Assembly: GCA_027854065.1 (NCBI GenBank)
Contig: JAQGEF010000003.1
Coordinates: 186,001-250,000 of the forward strand
Length of the DNA: 64,000 nt
Reading direction: 5' to 3'
Source of the DNA: Polluticaenibacter yanchengensis
GTDB lineage: Bacteria > Bacteroidota > Bacteroidia > Chitinophagales > Chitinophagaceae
Shown here: positions 1-8,789 of the stretch, piece after piece
Numbering within the stretch: position 1 is the first letter of the stretch
Layout: each line of letters starts with the position of its first letter
The notes under the pieces: model-generated
The model's database searches: none
What the model saw: the letters and a program-made list of their open reading frames with translations, nothing else
Told to the model about the DNA's origin: nothing
Translations under genes and position numbers: made by a program

Positions 1-402
1 GACTGGGTGCCGGAAACACCGTTTTCTCTTCAAACAGTCGGTGATTTAAACGATTCCCCGCTGGGAGATATTTCTCCCATGATAAAAAAGCAAAAATTTC
101 CTAAGAACCTCATAATAAAATCTATCTATAAAAAGCTTAAACGCCGGCCGGAAAAGGCTGTGAAATCATACAGGAAATACCTGGGTAATTTTGTGGGTAA
201 AATGATAACCAAATACCTGAATGAATACGAACAGCCAAATCTTGAATACAATATGTATTACGCAAGGGCAGGAAATTACATTACGCTGCTGGTAAATACT
301 GTTTATTATGAAAAATTCCCAAAAACATCAGATAATAAGTTTATGCATCATAGTGAGTTGTCGTATTTATACCTGCTGAATATGCAATACCCGGAATTTT
401 GA
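1..402 (+). CDS. Hypothetical protein, C-terminal part only
   Basis: The reading frame is open from the first base of the window, so this is the 3' end of a gene that starts upstream; the GTG at position 7 is not a convincing start. The visible 133 residues are basic in the first half (a Lys/Arg-rich stretch after MIKKQKFPKN) and aromatic-rich in the second half, with several Tyr-Tyr pairs. No signal peptide, membrane segment or catalytic motif is visible in this part. I do not recognise the family. It ends in TGA at 400-402 and is followed convergently by the YiaA/B gene. Coding status is well supported by the uninterrupted frame and typical codon use, function is unknown. Confidence 0.6.
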   Translation, partial: DWVPETPFSLQTVGDLNDSPLGDISPMIKKQKFPKNLIIKSIYKKLKRRPEKAVKSYRKYLGNFVGKMITKYLNEYEQPNLEYNMYYARAGNYITLLVNTVYYEKFPKTSDNKFMHHSELSYLYLLNMQYPEF

Positions 403-475
403 ACAATGGCAGATTAAATCTAAATTCCGGGTAACTGCTTTTTCAACGCTTGGTCTTTATTGAAGGGATGTTTTA

Positions 476-910
476 TTAATTGGTATTTTTAAATGTGGAT
501 GATTCTTCTTCTGATGCAAATTTTAAATCGCGCGTATTTTTTTGAACAGCAATTGCGGAGAACATACTCAGGACAAAAGAAATAGCGTAAAATCCTTTTT
601 CGCTTCTTGCTAAATCAGCGTTCCATAAACCAATTGTAAGCAACGCGATAGTTAATATGGTTGTGAACCAGGCGATGCCGTAATATAAATTGGTAACAGG
701 AATCCCTTCCAACTGGTCCCGTACTGCTTTTTGTACAGAAATGGCGGAGAATAGGCCAAACATTAAAACAGTAAAATAATATCCCTTTTCATTTAATTGC
801 ATGCTGGCATTCCATAATCCTACATTAAATGCGATAATCCCTGTTAGCAAGGCTACCCAGGATACCCCGATAAATGCGGCAGACGGCCGTAAGTTTTTAC
901 TTTGATTCAT
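476..910 (-). CDS. YiaA/YiaB-family inner membrane protein
   Basis: A 144-residue integral membrane protein made of two similar halves, each with two hydrophobic helices (roughly residues 12-60 and 75-122). Each half carries the pattern GLWNA followed by EKG(Y/F)Y and a second helix ending in ISVQK or IAVQK. This internal duplication is the YiaAB two-helix domain repeated, as in E. coli YiaA. The molecular function of the family is not known. A Crp-type regulator gene lies 81 bp upstream on the same strand, which suggests joint expression or regulation. The ATG at 908-910 is the only good start. Family assignment is strong; role is open. Confidence 0.8.
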   Translation of the reverse strand: MNQSKNLRPSAAFIGVSWVALLTGIIAFNVGLWNASMQLNEKGYYFTVLMFGLFSAISVQKAVRDQLEGIPVTNLYYGIAWFTTILTIALLTIGLWNADLARSEKGFYAISFVLSMFSAIAVQKNTRDLKFASEEESSTFKNTN

Positions 911-991
911 TATTTATAATTTTATGAACCAAATGTATTGCCGGGTTACCAGGTATATTTTGACAATAATCAAATATCAAAAATACAATTG

Positions 992-1555
992 TTAAAACTG
1001 GTTTCTGATTCGGCTCAATGTCTCTTGTGAAATACCTAAATAAGCGGCGATAAAACCTAAGGGAATCCGCTCTAAGATATGTGGAGACTGCTGTGTAAGG
1101 TTCTCGTACCTTTCTGCTGCGGTTTTAAATTGGGCATTTACAAAACGTTCCTCCAGTCGTATATAATATTTTTCGTAAGCAATGCGCAGCAATCGTTCTA
1201 TTTCGTGGTAACGATTCAATAAATGATCGAGCTTCTCTTTTGAAATCTTCCATAGTATGCTGCCTTCTACAAATTGTATATTCTCTACCGAAGCCTGACC
1301 GGTTATAAAGCTATGAAAGGAGGTGACAAAGTCGTTTTCAAAACCAAACCAATAGGTTACTTCTTTGTTATCCATAATATAATAACCTCTTACAGCACCG
1401 TTTTTTATAAAGTATAAATGCCTGCAAACCTGGCCAGCCTGTAATAAAAAATCATTTTTGCTATATACGACCTCCTCAAAGCTATCTGTAAGGGCCTCTA
1501 TCGATTCCACACTTAATTTATTATAGCCTTGTATATGATTGAATAACTGTTCCAT
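992..1555 (-). CDS. Crp/Fnr-family transcriptional regulator
   Basis: The protein (187 aa from the ATG at 1553-1555; an in-frame TTG at 1565-1567 is less likely) has an N-terminal cyclic-nucleotide-binding beta-roll, with the typical F(L)LQAGQVCRHLYFIKNGAVRGYY stretch broken here as FLLQAG, then LYFIKNGAVRGYY. A C-terminal winged helix-turn-helix follows, in which the recognition helix reads LGISQETLSRIR, a hallmark of the family. Bacteroidota carry many such proteins that lack the residues needed for cAMP binding, so the ligand cannot be given. It lies just upstream of the YiaA/B gene on the same strand and may regulate it. No operator could be assigned with confidence. Confidence 0.85.
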   Translation of the reverse strand: MEQLFNHIQGYNKLSVESIEALTDSFEEVVYSKNDFLLQAGQVCRHLYFIKNGAVRGYYIMDNKEVTYWFGFENDFVTSFHSFITGQASVENIQFVEGSILWKISKEKLDHLLNRYHEIERLLRIAYEKYYIRLEERFVNAQFKTAAERYENLTQQSPHILERIPLGFIAAYLGISQETLSRIRNQF

Positions 1556-1863
1556 TAAATCTCTCAATTAGATTAACTAACATCAATAATAAGATTTTAA
1601 TTTGGTAATGATCAGTATTACCCTGATGGAGCTTCATTGGCGACGCTCCGTTCAACATTGTGCTACTATTTAATATTCCTCAACCTTTGTTACCTGGTAG
1701 ATTATAAAAAGAATGGCAGGTGAGGGATTGGAAGTAGTATCTTTTTGTCTGCTGCTTTTAGTAATAACTCTTAAATATAACCAATGAAAGGAATATTCAT
1801 TGGTAGCTAATAATTACAGGCAATTAAGAAGCATGATGTTTTTTAAATTTCTAAACGAAAACG

Positions 1864-2190
1864 ATGTTGACTAATAAAGAGAAATTTCTGGCTTTAGTAT
1901 CTAAAGAGGAAACAAAAACTGTAGAAAGCGCAAATGTTCGTTTGGCTAAAAAGAATTACACCAGATTGTCTCACAAAATTGCGATTGCAATATTAACCCA
2001 GTTAGATGTATTAGGTTGGAAGCAAATTACATTAGCCACAAAAATGAACGTTTCATCTCAACAAGTAAATAAGTGGGTAAAAGGCAACGAAAATTATACA
2101 TTGGAAACCTTAGTGAAACTGGGAGAGATCCCGGGTATATCTTTGATAGAAGTACCTGCGGAAAAATCAGTCATCCAGGTTCAGGTTTAG
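1864..2190 (+). CDS. Helix-turn-helix (XRE-like) DNA-binding protein
   Basis: A 108-residue protein with a basic N-terminal half and a helix-turn-helix at about residues 53-80: the pattern GWKQITLATKMNVSSQQVNKW is typical of XRE/Cro folds, with the turn around MNVSSQQ. The C-terminal ISLIEVP tail resembles antitoxin-type regulators of Bacteroidota. Such proteins often pair with a small toxin gene, but no toxin-sized reading frame is adjacent on this strand (1568-1863 and 2191-2300 hold none). It may be a solitary regulator or a leftover antitoxin. The start ATG at 1864 follows an A-rich stretch. Confidence 0.7.
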   Translation: MLTNKEKFLALVSKEETKTVESANVRLAKKNYTRLSHKIAIAILTQLDVLGWKQITLATKMNVSSQQVNKWVKGNENYTLETLVKLGEIPGISLIEVPAEKSVIQVQV

Positions 2191-2300
2191 GTTTGTTCAA
2201 ATTAATGGTATTTAGTTTGCGGTACTTTACAAAAGTTGTCAGGAAAATACTATCCTGGTAAAATAGCCTGGTTTGATATTATAGATAAGAAAGCCTTTAC

Positions 2301-2783
2301 CTAATTCACTCTTTGTTTTCTGAACGCAAAATACTTTTGGCTTAAAAAACTTACCGTCACCACAATAACCGTATTAATTACTTGTGCAACTGACGGGTAG
2401 AAATGCCAAATCTCGACCATTATTTTCAGGTTGATCCAGTTTAAGACCAGGCTGAGCATGGCTGTAACAAAATAGCGGAACAATTGTTTACGGCCACGCA
2501 GTGTACTGGTAGAAAACACAATATTCCTGGCTAAGTAAAAGCCAATCGGGAAGGTAATAATGAATGCCGTAAATAAAGAAGCGGAATGGGGTTCCAGTGT
2601 AAAGAACGGCAGTTCCACAAATGTTTTATCGTAAACAAAATTGTAAAAGATGGTAAACAGGCACAAACTTAAAAGCGTATTGCCACCGCCGCATGCCGCA
2701 TACCGGAATGTTTCTATAGGCATCAATCGCCTGAACGGGGGATAAAAAAAGTCAATTATTTTAATAATGAATTGGCTTAGCAT
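2301..2783 (-). CDS. GtrA-family membrane protein
   Basis: A 160-residue protein with four predicted membrane helices (about 20-45, 60-82, 95-115, 125-148), matching the GtrA fold and length. Typical features are the early FRYAACGGGNTLLSL stretch in helix 1, a conserved Asn in helix 4 (VINTVIVVTVSFLSQKYFAF), and the basic end RKQRV. GtrA-like proteins help move polyprenyl-linked sugars across the inner membrane or modify surface glycans; partners are usually glycosyltransferases. None is adjacent, so the substrate is unknown. ATG at 2781-2783 is the start. The gene is transcribed away from argS and the repeat element between them. Confidence 0.8.
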   Translation of the reverse strand: MLSQFIIKIIDFFYPPFRRLMPIETFRYAACGGGNTLLSLCLFTIFYNFVYDKTFVELPFFTLEPHSASLFTAFIITFPIGFYLARNIVFSTSTLRGRKQLFRYFVTAMLSLVLNWINLKIMVEIWHFYPSVAQVINTVIVVTVSFLSQKYFAFRKQRVN

Positions 2784-2852
2784 GCTTTTAACTCTGTTAC
2801 GTAATCGTTGATCGTTCCTTTTTAGACTTTTGCAGAAATAGTTTTCTTATAA

Positions 2853-2887
2853 TTTGTGGGCAAATGTATAGCAATCGTTTACCTTTG
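2853..2887 (+). promoter_or_regulatory. Bacteroidota-type promoter for argS
   Basis: TTTG at 2853-2856 and TACCTTTG at 2880-2887 match the Bacteroidota -33/-7 consensus (TTTG, TAnnTTTG) with a 23-bp gap, at the long end of the usual spacing. Transcription would start near 2893. The mRNA leader would then be about 270 nt and would include the whole of repeat element A before the argS start at 3167. This is inference from sequence only; no second good -7 box was seen between the element and argS. Confidence 0.45.
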
Positions 2888-2938
2888 CCAACTTATAATG
2901 CAAAATCTGTTTTAATTTAAATAAATACTGCACCCACC

Positions 2939-3139
2939 GGGGATTGCAGTAGGGATAGCAGCAAAGTACCCCACAGGCGGCAAACGTTATCAATGAATAG
3001 CGAAGCTGCAAAGACTGAATGGCCGCCGAGGAGTACTGCGGATAGCCCGGTGACTGGCCTGAACTGAAACTGACCACGGAAAGTTTGTGATGCAGGCTTT
3101 GGATAAGACGGCCAGGCAACTGCCCCGATAAAAAATAAA
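2939..3139 (+). repeat. Structured intergenic repeat, element A
   Basis: GC-rich imperfect inverted repeat closed by CACCGGG/CCCGGTG (2935-2941, 3046-3052). It contains a strong central stem formed by GTACCCCACAGGCGGC (2966-2981) and GCCGCCGAGGAGTAC (3022-3036). A second stem is formed by CTGGCC (3054-3059) and GGCCAG (3110-3115). It ends with ACTGCCCC (3119-3126) and an A-rich tail to about 3139. Element B at 27.1 kb repeats the same plan. Short overlapping frames on the minus strand here are shadows of the repeat. The tail ends 27 bp before argS. Confidence 0.75.
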
Positions 3140-3166
3140 GCAGTAATAGAAGGCATAAAAATAATA

Positions 3167-5059
3167 ATGATGCAAGTTTCTCAATTGATAAAAATACAGG
3201 CCCGGAAAGCATTTGCGGCATTGTACAATTTAGAGGTAGAATTAACGGATATTACGTTGAACGAAACCAAACCGGAGTTTGAAGGGGATTACACCATTGT
3301 AATGTTTTCGTTTGTTAAGCAATTACGAAAATCTCCTGATGCGCTGTGTAATGAAGTAGGTGAATGGCTGGTAAATAATAATCAGTCATTATTCAGCGGC
3401 TTTAATGTGATTAAAGGTTTCCTGAACCTTGTGATAGCCGATACTTACTGGCTGCAGTTCTTAGCGGATAACCGCCGGGCGGATTTTGGCCATTTACCGG
3501 CAAATGGTAAAAAGGCGATGATAGAATACAGTAGCCCGAATACCAACAAGCCTTTGCATCTTGGTCATTTACGTAACAACTTTTTGGGTTGGAGCGTGGC
3601 TGAAATATATAAAGCGAATGGTTGGGATGTACAAAAAACCTGTATTGTGAACGATAGAGGCGTACATATTTGTAAGAGCATGCTGGCATGGAAAAAATTT
3701 GGAGAGGGAAGAACGCCAGCATCGACCAATACGAAAGGGGACCATTTTGTTGGTGAATATTACGTAAAGTTTGAGAATGCATTGCAAGAGGAAGCAAAAG
3801 CGGTGGAAGCAGTAATCATAGCCGGTAATGTACCGGAGAATATGGATGCTGATACGCTGACAAAAGCGACACGCTTGCAGCAAATAGTGGCAGAGAATGC
3901 GGATGCAGATAAAGTGGCGGAAGCGAAAGCGGCACTGAAAGATATTTACAGGAACGCCACGCCTATTATGCAGGAAGTGCGCCGGATGCTATTGAAATGG
4001 GAGGAAGGTGATGAGGAAACATTGAGCCTGTGGAGGACTATGAATGGCTGGGTGTACGAAGGTTTTGATACTACTTACCAACGCATTGGCAGCGACTTTG
4101 ATAAGACCTATTATGAAAGCAATACCTATTTGTTAGGAAAGGATTTTGTAGCTGAGGGCCTGGAAAAAGGCGTGTTTTATAAGAAAGAAGATGGCAGTGT
4201 ATGGATCGACTTAACGGAAGATGGCCTGGATGAAAAACTGGTACTGCGTAAAGATGGTACATCCGTTTATATAACACAGGATATTGGATTAGCAGAGAAG
4301 AAATACGAAGATTTTCCAATGGATGTGAGTTTGTACGTGATTGGTGATGAGCAAAATTACCACATGAAAGTCCTTCAGCTGATCTGTAAAAAATTAGGGA
4401 TGCCTTTTGCAGACGGTATCTTTCATTTAAGTTATGGTATGGTGGACCTGCCAAGCGGCAGAATGAAAAGCCGTGAAGGAACGGTGGTGGACGCGGACGA
4501 CTTGTGCGATGAAATGGAGCGTGTGGCAGGTGAGAAAACCGAGGAATTGGGTAAGGTAAAAGATTTTACGGAAGAAGAGCTGAAACAGCTTTATAAAACC
4601 TTAGGTTTGGGCGCATTGAAGTTTTATTTATTGCGGGTGGACCCTAAAAAGCGGATGGTATTTAACCCGGAAGAGTCAATCGATTTCCAGGGATTTACCG
4701 GTACGTTTGTACAGTTCTCACATGCGCGCCTGAAAGCGATATTACGTAAAAACGAAGCGGAACCACAAGCATTTGATACGACAGCTCCTTTATTACCGGC
4801 AGAGAAAAAACTGATTGTGGAACTGGAAAAATTTTCTTCGGTTATAGCACAGGCAGGAGAGGAGATGAACCCGTCCGTGATAGCTGGTTACCTGTTTAAC
4901 GTGGCGAAAACCTTTAATGGATTTGTAACCGAACTACGGGTATTACAGGCGGAAACTGATGATAAAAAGCAGTTGCGTTTATCCATCAGTCAATTGACTG
5001 GAATTGTTATTAAGAACGGTATGGCACTGTTAGGCATATCAGTTCCGGAAAGAATGTAG
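3167..5059 (+). CDS. argS: Arginine--tRNA ligase (arginyl-tRNA synthetase)
   Basis: Class I aminoacyl-tRNA synthetase, 630 aa, that charges tRNA-Arg in the cytoplasm. Visible landmarks are an N-terminal additional domain (about 1-105), the catalytic domain opening with SSPNTNKPLHLGHLRNN, where HLGH at 131-134 is the HIGH motif, the ArgRS-type KMSKS replacement MKSREG at 433-438, and a C-terminal helical anticodon-binding domain ending in LLGISVPERM, as is usual for the family. Two adjacent ATG codons (3167, 3170) could start it. The gene stands alone: repeat A and a likely long leader lie upstream, and a terminator hairpin follows at 5078-5118. Identification is firm. Confidence 0.97.
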   Translation: MMQVSQLIKIQARKAFAALYNLEVELTDITLNETKPEFEGDYTIVMFSFVKQLRKSPDALCNEVGEWLVNNNQSLFSGFNVIKGFLNLVIADTYWLQFLADNRRADFGHLPANGKKAMIEYSSPNTNKPLHLGHLRNNFLGWSVAEIYKANGWDVQKTCIVNDRGVHICKSMLAWKKFGEGRTPASTNTKGDHFVGEYYVKFENALQEEAKAVEAVIIAGNVPENMDADTLTKATRLQQIVAENADADKVAEAKAALKDIYRNATPIMQEVRRMLLKWEEGDEETLSLWRTMNGWVYEGFDTTYQRIGSDFDKTYYESNTYLLGKDFVAEGLEKGVFYKKEDGSVWIDLTEDGLDEKLVLRKDGTSVYITQDIGLAEKKYEDFPMDVSLYVIGDEQNYHMKVLQLICKKLGMPFADGIFHLSYGMVDLPSGRMKSREGTVVDADDLCDEMERVAGEKTEELGKVKDFTEEELKQLYKTLGLGALKFYLLRVDPKKRMVFNPEESIDFQGFTGTFVQFSHARLKAILRKNEAEPQAFDTTAPLLPAEKKLIVELEKFSSVIAQAGEEMNPSVIAGYLFNVAKTFNGFVTELRVLQAETDDKKQLRLSISQLTGIVIKNGMALLGISVPERM

Positions 5060-5077
5060 ATATTGTTTTTAAAGATA

Positions 5078-5118
5078 AAAGATCCCGTTTAAGTGTTTAC
5101 TAAATGGGATCTTTGTTT
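5078..5118. terminator. Bidirectional intrinsic terminator after argS
   Basis: Arms AAAGATCCCGTTTA (5078-5091) and TAAATGGGATCTTT (5101-5114) form a 14-bp stem with one G-T pair, a 9-nt loop and a following T-rich run. It sits between argS and the convergent flavoprotein gene, so it can serve both. Confidence 0.75.
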
Positions 5119-6026
5119 TAGAAGGATCCGGCAACGAGTTCCCGGTTGATCATAGCCCCGGCAAGATTACCACTTGCTACGGCATTGGCTACAGAACGCA
5201 TCGGGTTGCAATTATCTCCACAAACATATATGCCGTCGATATTAGTTTTTTGAAACCCGTTGGTGTTGAATAATCCCATTTCATTTACTTCACAACCTAG
5301 TGATTCAGGTATTTTACAATGTTGCTCAAACGCAGGTCTGGCATAAACCGCATTTACCGGGAAAACAGAATCATCATCGAAAATAATTTGTTTGATATAG
5401 CCGTTTTCATGCTGCAATTTTTTGACAGAGGTCTCTATCACTGATATCTGGTGCTGTTTTAATTTCTCAGCTTGCTCTGCTGTAAATTCAGCTTTTCCGT
5501 TTGTAAATATGGCCAGTTTTTTAGTTAGATTGCTCACCAGCTGGGCATAATGGTATGCAAACTCGCCATTGGCTAAAATGCCCGTAATCTCATCTTTTAC
5601 TTCATACCCGTGGCAATAAGGACAATGGATCACGGAGATGCCCCAACATTCAGAAAAACCTTCTACCGGTAACATGATATCCTTTATACCTGTAGCAAAT
5701 ACCAGTTTTTCTGCAAAATAGGAATACCCTTTTTCTGTATTTATAACAAACCCGCTACCGGTTTTGGTGCCACTTATTGCAAGGTCGTTTTTAAATTGAA
5801 CGGTATCATATTTCAATACCTGGGCTTTGGCAACCGAAGCGATCTCTGCCGGCTTAACACCATCCTGTGTTATGAAATTATGAGAATAAGGTGTTTGCCG
5901 GTTACAGGGCAAGCCGCTGTCTAATATAAGTACATTTCTTAATGACCTTCCTAAAGCCATGGCTGCAGAAAGTCCTGCATAGCTGCCGCCAACAATGATG
6001 ACGTCGAAATGATGGTTTGTATTCAT
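5118..6026 (-). CDS. NAD(P)/FAD-dependent oxidoreductase, thioredoxin-reductase-like
   Basis: A 302-residue flavoprotein of the thioredoxin reductase fold. The N-terminal FAD-binding motif is VGGSYAGLSAA (about 12-22) and the second Rossmann part lies around residues 145-175. The redox-active pair is CPYC (135, 138) followed by HGYE. The C-terminal FAD motif is YVCGDN. The CPYCHGYE version with a short N-terminus is common in Bacteroidota and Actinobacteria proteins annotated as TrxB-like whose electron acceptor is unknown; a classical TrxB usually has CxTC or CAVC. I prefer the ATG at 6024-6026 over the in-frame TTG at 6033-6035. A -7 box and an operator-like palindrome lie directly upstream. 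Confidence 0.85.
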   Translation of the reverse strand: MNTNHHFDVIIVGGSYAGLSAAMALGRSLRNVLILDSGLPCNRQTPYSHNFITQDGVKPAEIASVAKAQVLKYDTVQFKNDLAISGTKTGSGFVINTEKGYSYFAEKLVFATGIKDIMLPVEGFSECWGISVIHCPYCHGYEVKDEITGILANGEFAYHYAQLVSNLTKKLAIFTNGKAEFTAEQAEKLKQHQISVIETSVKKLQHENGYIKQIIFDDDSVFPVNAVYARPAFEQHCKIPESLGCEVNEMGLFNTNGFQKTNIDGIYVCGDNCNPMRSVANAVASGNLAGAMINRELVAGSF

Positions 6027-6043
6027 TATTTGCAATTATGTTG

Positions 6044-6091
6044 CAAAAATAATAATAGTTTCTATTTATTTGAAACTTTGTTGCAAATAAA
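6044..6091 (-). promoter_or_regulatory. Promoter with operator-like inverted repeat for the flavoprotein gene
   Basis: On the minus strand TATTTTTG (complement of 6044-6051) is a -7 box 18 bp from the ATG. Upstream, TTTATTTG (6065-6072) and CAAATAAA (6084-6091) are perfect 8-bp arms around an 11-bp spacer, covering the place where the -33 box would lie. This geometry suits a dimeric repressor or activator. No matching regulator gene is adjacent. AT-rich composition makes chance matches possible. Confidence 0.35.
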
Positions 6092-6316
6092 TTTATTGGG
6101 TAAGTGATTTTAATACTGACATTTTAAATTGGTAAACTTCTTCAACCGGTGCCGTCTTCCTGCTTACTTTCCTGGTCGGTGGTAGCTTTACCAATCGCAT
6201 TTATTCCATACTGACCATGACAGTTATTGTGTTATTAAAAAAGATATTAGCAGGATATTGTGCTTGCCAAATGGATCAATTTTATAAGGGCCGGCTATTT
6301 GAATTAATCTTATTTT

Positions 6317-7381
6317 ATGCTTAACGTAGGAATATTAGGATTGGGCGAGGGTAGAAGTACCATGAGCGCCGCACTGGAAAGTAAAAAAGTAAACCTGAAA
6401 CTGGTTTGTGATTTAAGTGAAGCCATGTGCCAGAAGCGAGCGAAGGAATTTGGCTTTAATAGTTATACCACCAATTACCAGGATATGCTGGATGATGCTT
6501 CTATAGACATCATCTGCATTTATACCCCGGACCACCTGCATGCAACACATGTAACCCAGGCACTGGAAGCTGGAAAGCATGTCATTTGCACCAAACCATT
6601 TATTGATGATCTGGCCGATGCCAAAGCATTATTGGAGGTAGCGGCGCGCACCGGTAAAAAAGTATTTGTTGGTCAAAGTTCCCGTTTTTTCGAACCGGCA
6701 AAACGCCAGCGTAAAGATTTTGAGGCGGGTGAAATAGGTGAATTAATTACCATTGAGTCGCATTACCATGCAGATCATCGCTGGTTTTTAGAAAAGCCAT
6801 GGGCATTGGAAGATAAGTTTAAATGGTTGTATGGCGGTCTTAGTCACCCGGTTGATTTTATCCGCTGGTACCTGCCGGATATAGAAGAAGTAATGGGTTA
6901 TGGTATGATCAGTGCGAATGGTAAAAGAGCAGGATTGAAAAATGAAGATACCATGCATTTTATCTTTAAGGCAACTGACGGCAGAATCGCACGCGTGAGC
7001 GGCGCCTATACCGGCCCGACACAACCAACGGACCGCGATAGCGGTATGACAGTGATCTTACGTGGTACCGAAGGTGCCAGCCAGGCAGATTATCATGAAC
7101 TGCGTTATGCGATCACAGATAAGACAGGTGAGGAGCGCATTGTTCGCTGGGGAGATGCTACGTTGAAATATTATTTCCGTTTCGAAGGCCAGAGCCATCA
7201 TGCCGGGGAATACCAGAATTACCTGGAATACTTTGCAGATAGCATTGAGAACGGTTATACAGCTTATCCTGACGTGAACGAAGGTATCGGGACCATTGCA
7301 TTGCTTATTGCGCTGGACAGGACATTGCAAACAGGAATGCCAGTAAAAATTAAAGATATCCTTGCTGAGTATGGGCTGTAA
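6317..7381 (+). CDS. Gfo/Idh/MocA-family oxidoreductase
   Basis: A 354-residue NAD(P)-dependent dehydrogenase of the glucose-fructose oxidoreductase/inositol dehydrogenase family. The Rossmann motif GILGLGEGRS lies at residues 5-14. The family's EKP motif appears as TKP (92-94) after YTPDHLHATHV, keeping the key Lys93. The C-terminal half is the alpha/beta substrate domain, with GGLSHPVDFIRW carrying the expected catalytic His/Asp region. The substrate is likely a sugar or sugar derivative and cannot be named. No sugar pathway genes are adjacent. Repeat element I lies just downstream. ATG at 6317 is the only sensible start. Confidence 0.85.
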   Translation: MLNVGILGLGEGRSTMSAALESKKVNLKLVCDLSEAMCQKRAKEFGFNSYTTNYQDMLDDASIDIICIYTPDHLHATHVTQALEAGKHVICTKPFIDDLADAKALLEVAARTGKKVFVGQSSRFFEPAKRQRKDFEAGEIGELITIESHYHADHRWFLEKPWALEDKFKWLYGGLSHPVDFIRWYLPDIEEVMGYGMISANGKRAGLKNEDTMHFIFKATDGRIARVSGAYTGPTQPTDRDSGMTVILRGTEGASQADYHELRYAITDKTGEERIVRWGDATLKYYFRFEGQSHHAGEYQNYLEYFADSIENGYTAYPDVNEGIGTIALLIALDRTLQTGMPVKIKDILAEYGL

Positions 7382-7419
7382 CTTCAGCTAAGGGGGCAAA
7401 TAGCTGTTGCAAAAGTATT

Positions 7420-7548
7420 ACTTATTTGATGGGGCTTTCAGCGCCTGAATAAATATAAGGCAGTTGTTCCGGCTTTTGGCAGTAGTGCGCCTGCCACGCA
7501 CCAATGCCTGCACACATGGCGCAGCTACTGCTCCCAATCCGGCAGCCC
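7420..7548 (-). repeat. Structured intergenic repeat, element I
   Basis: Read on the minus strand it begins with GGGCTGCC (complement of 7541-7548) and ends with TGAAAGCCCC (complement of 7431-7440) plus an AT-rich tail. These termini match elements C, D and H. The interior has GC-rich pairable segments but is the most diverged copy. The tail points at the stop codon of the Gfo/Idh gene. A short open frame across it on the minus strand is not a gene. Confidence 0.55.
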
Positions 7549-7633
7549 TTCAGCATTTGTAATACTATTGAGCAGATCGCAGAAAATAAAGAGTATGTGT
7601 AAATGTGCAACTGTTCCCGCACAGAATAAAAGT

Positions 7634-7666
7634 AAAAGCGGCAATTTTTTGAATTGCCGCTTTTTT
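7634..7666. terminator. Bidirectional intrinsic terminator
   Basis: AAAAGCGGCAATT (7634-7646), a short loop, then AATTGCCGC and six T (7652-7666). It lies 9 bp from the stop of the phytase gene on the minus strand and also follows the Gfo/Idh gene and element I on the plus strand. Confidence 0.85.
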
Positions 7667-7674
7667 ATGTGCCG

Positions 7675-8772
7675 TTATTTTTTCAAAATCCGTTTTTCCA
7701 GATCTCTCCAGTCGTAATAATGGAATACTTTCCCATTACTCATTGCTACAAATAAACCATTTGGAAACTGATTATTTAAAGAGATATTTGTAACGTCGCT
7801 GCCATCACTCTCAATGGTAGACATTTGGATTTTGGTAATCAAATTGTGTTGATGAATATTACCGCTTCCTTCTCGTGGGTATACCATAAAGGAATTATCC
7901 TGTTGGTTGGAGACTAAAATATAACCTGTAGAGTCGCCTGTTTTGTAAATAGAAATCCCTTCATGGTCATCTGTAAAGCCGGTAGTACCAAAGAAGGCTA
8001 ATTCTTCATTGCCCTTTGCCGGATCAGCATAATATTTCCTGATGCCGCTTTGCTCGTCTGAATAGTAAACAAAACCGTTTTCATTATCCACGGCAATTGC
8101 TTCAATCTCCTTTTTCGCGCTGTATTTTCCGAACTTGCGTACTACATTGGCGGTTACTGTACCTGCTTTACCATCTAGTTCATACTGCCATAAATAACCA
8201 TCTGCCGGACCGTTTTTACGGCCCACTATCGCATATATTTTTTTGTCCGGCGAAGTATATAACGCGATGCCCATCCCTTCATTGAAGCCTTCTCCTTTTT
8301 CGCCTTTAAAAATTTCAATACCGCCATTATCTATAAATGCCAGGTCAGGCAGGCTTACAATACGGATCTTATTTGCTTTTCTTTCTGTAAATACGGCAAT
8401 GTCTGTAGGCTTGCTGTTTAATGATAAGCCATAAGCGATATCAATATTGTTAGGACGCTGTAAGCCGGTTAGTTTTTTTACGATTTTGCCATTTAGATCA
8501 AAAGCATAAATACCGCCACCAGTTTCTTTATCCGTTCCGATGATAAGGCTTTGTGCTTTATCTGTCGGGTGCAGCCAGATAGCCGGGTCGTCTGTATCAA
8601 ACTCAACCGTATCTGTAATGATCACAGGTTTAAGCGGGGTAATGGCATCTGCTAAGTTCCCCGTAGTTACTTCCGGTTTTGCAGCAATGTCTTCTTTCGG
8701 TTGGTTATTGCCACATGACTGTAATAAACAGGTAGCCACTAAAACCGGTAATATCAATTTTACTTTCTTCAT
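7675..8772 (-). CDS. Beta-propeller phytase (3-phytase), lipoprotein
   Basis: A 365-residue phytase of the beta-propeller (BPP) class, which releases phosphate from phytate using calcium. A lipoprotein signal ends in LLQSC (Cys20), so it is probably anchored in the outer membrane or exported. Family landmarks are DTDDPAIWLHP near residue 60, the RPNNIDIAYG segment, and the acidic DDHEGISIY and EIEAIAVDNE segments that line the calcium-filled active site. Length fits the family. It is the downstream partner of a TonB-dependent receptor on the same strand, a common pairing in Bacteroidota for phosphate or inositol-phosphate uptake. A long hairpin separates the two genes. Confidence 0.93.
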   Translation of the reverse strand: MKKVKLILPVLVATCLLQSCGNNQPKEDIAAKPEVTTGNLADAITPLKPVIITDTVEFDTDDPAIWLHPTDKAQSLIIGTDKETGGGIYAFDLNGKIVKKLTGLQRPNNIDIAYGLSLNSKPTDIAVFTERKANKIRIVSLPDLAFIDNGGIEIFKGEKGEGFNEGMGIALYTSPDKKIYAIVGRKNGPADGYLWQYELDGKAGTVTANVVRKFGKYSAKKEIEAIAVDNENGFVYYSDEQSGIRKYYADPAKGNEELAFFGTTGFTDDHEGISIYKTGDSTGYILVSNQQDNSFMVYPREGSGNIHQHNLITKIQMSTIESDGSDVTNISLNNQFPNGLFVAMSNGKVFHYYDWRDLEKRILKK

Positions 8773-8789
8773 TCTATTATTCTGTAAAG

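Noticed and set aside
1864..2190. Toxin-antitoxin pair
   Set aside because: Only an antitoxin-like HTH protein is present; no toxin-sized frame lies on either side in the same direction.
2847..3221. Several overlapping minus-strand reading frames of 64-124 codons across element A
   Set aside because: They follow the repeat, not a gene: the same peptide-like phrases reappear in other frames over element B, and there is no start context or conserved domain.
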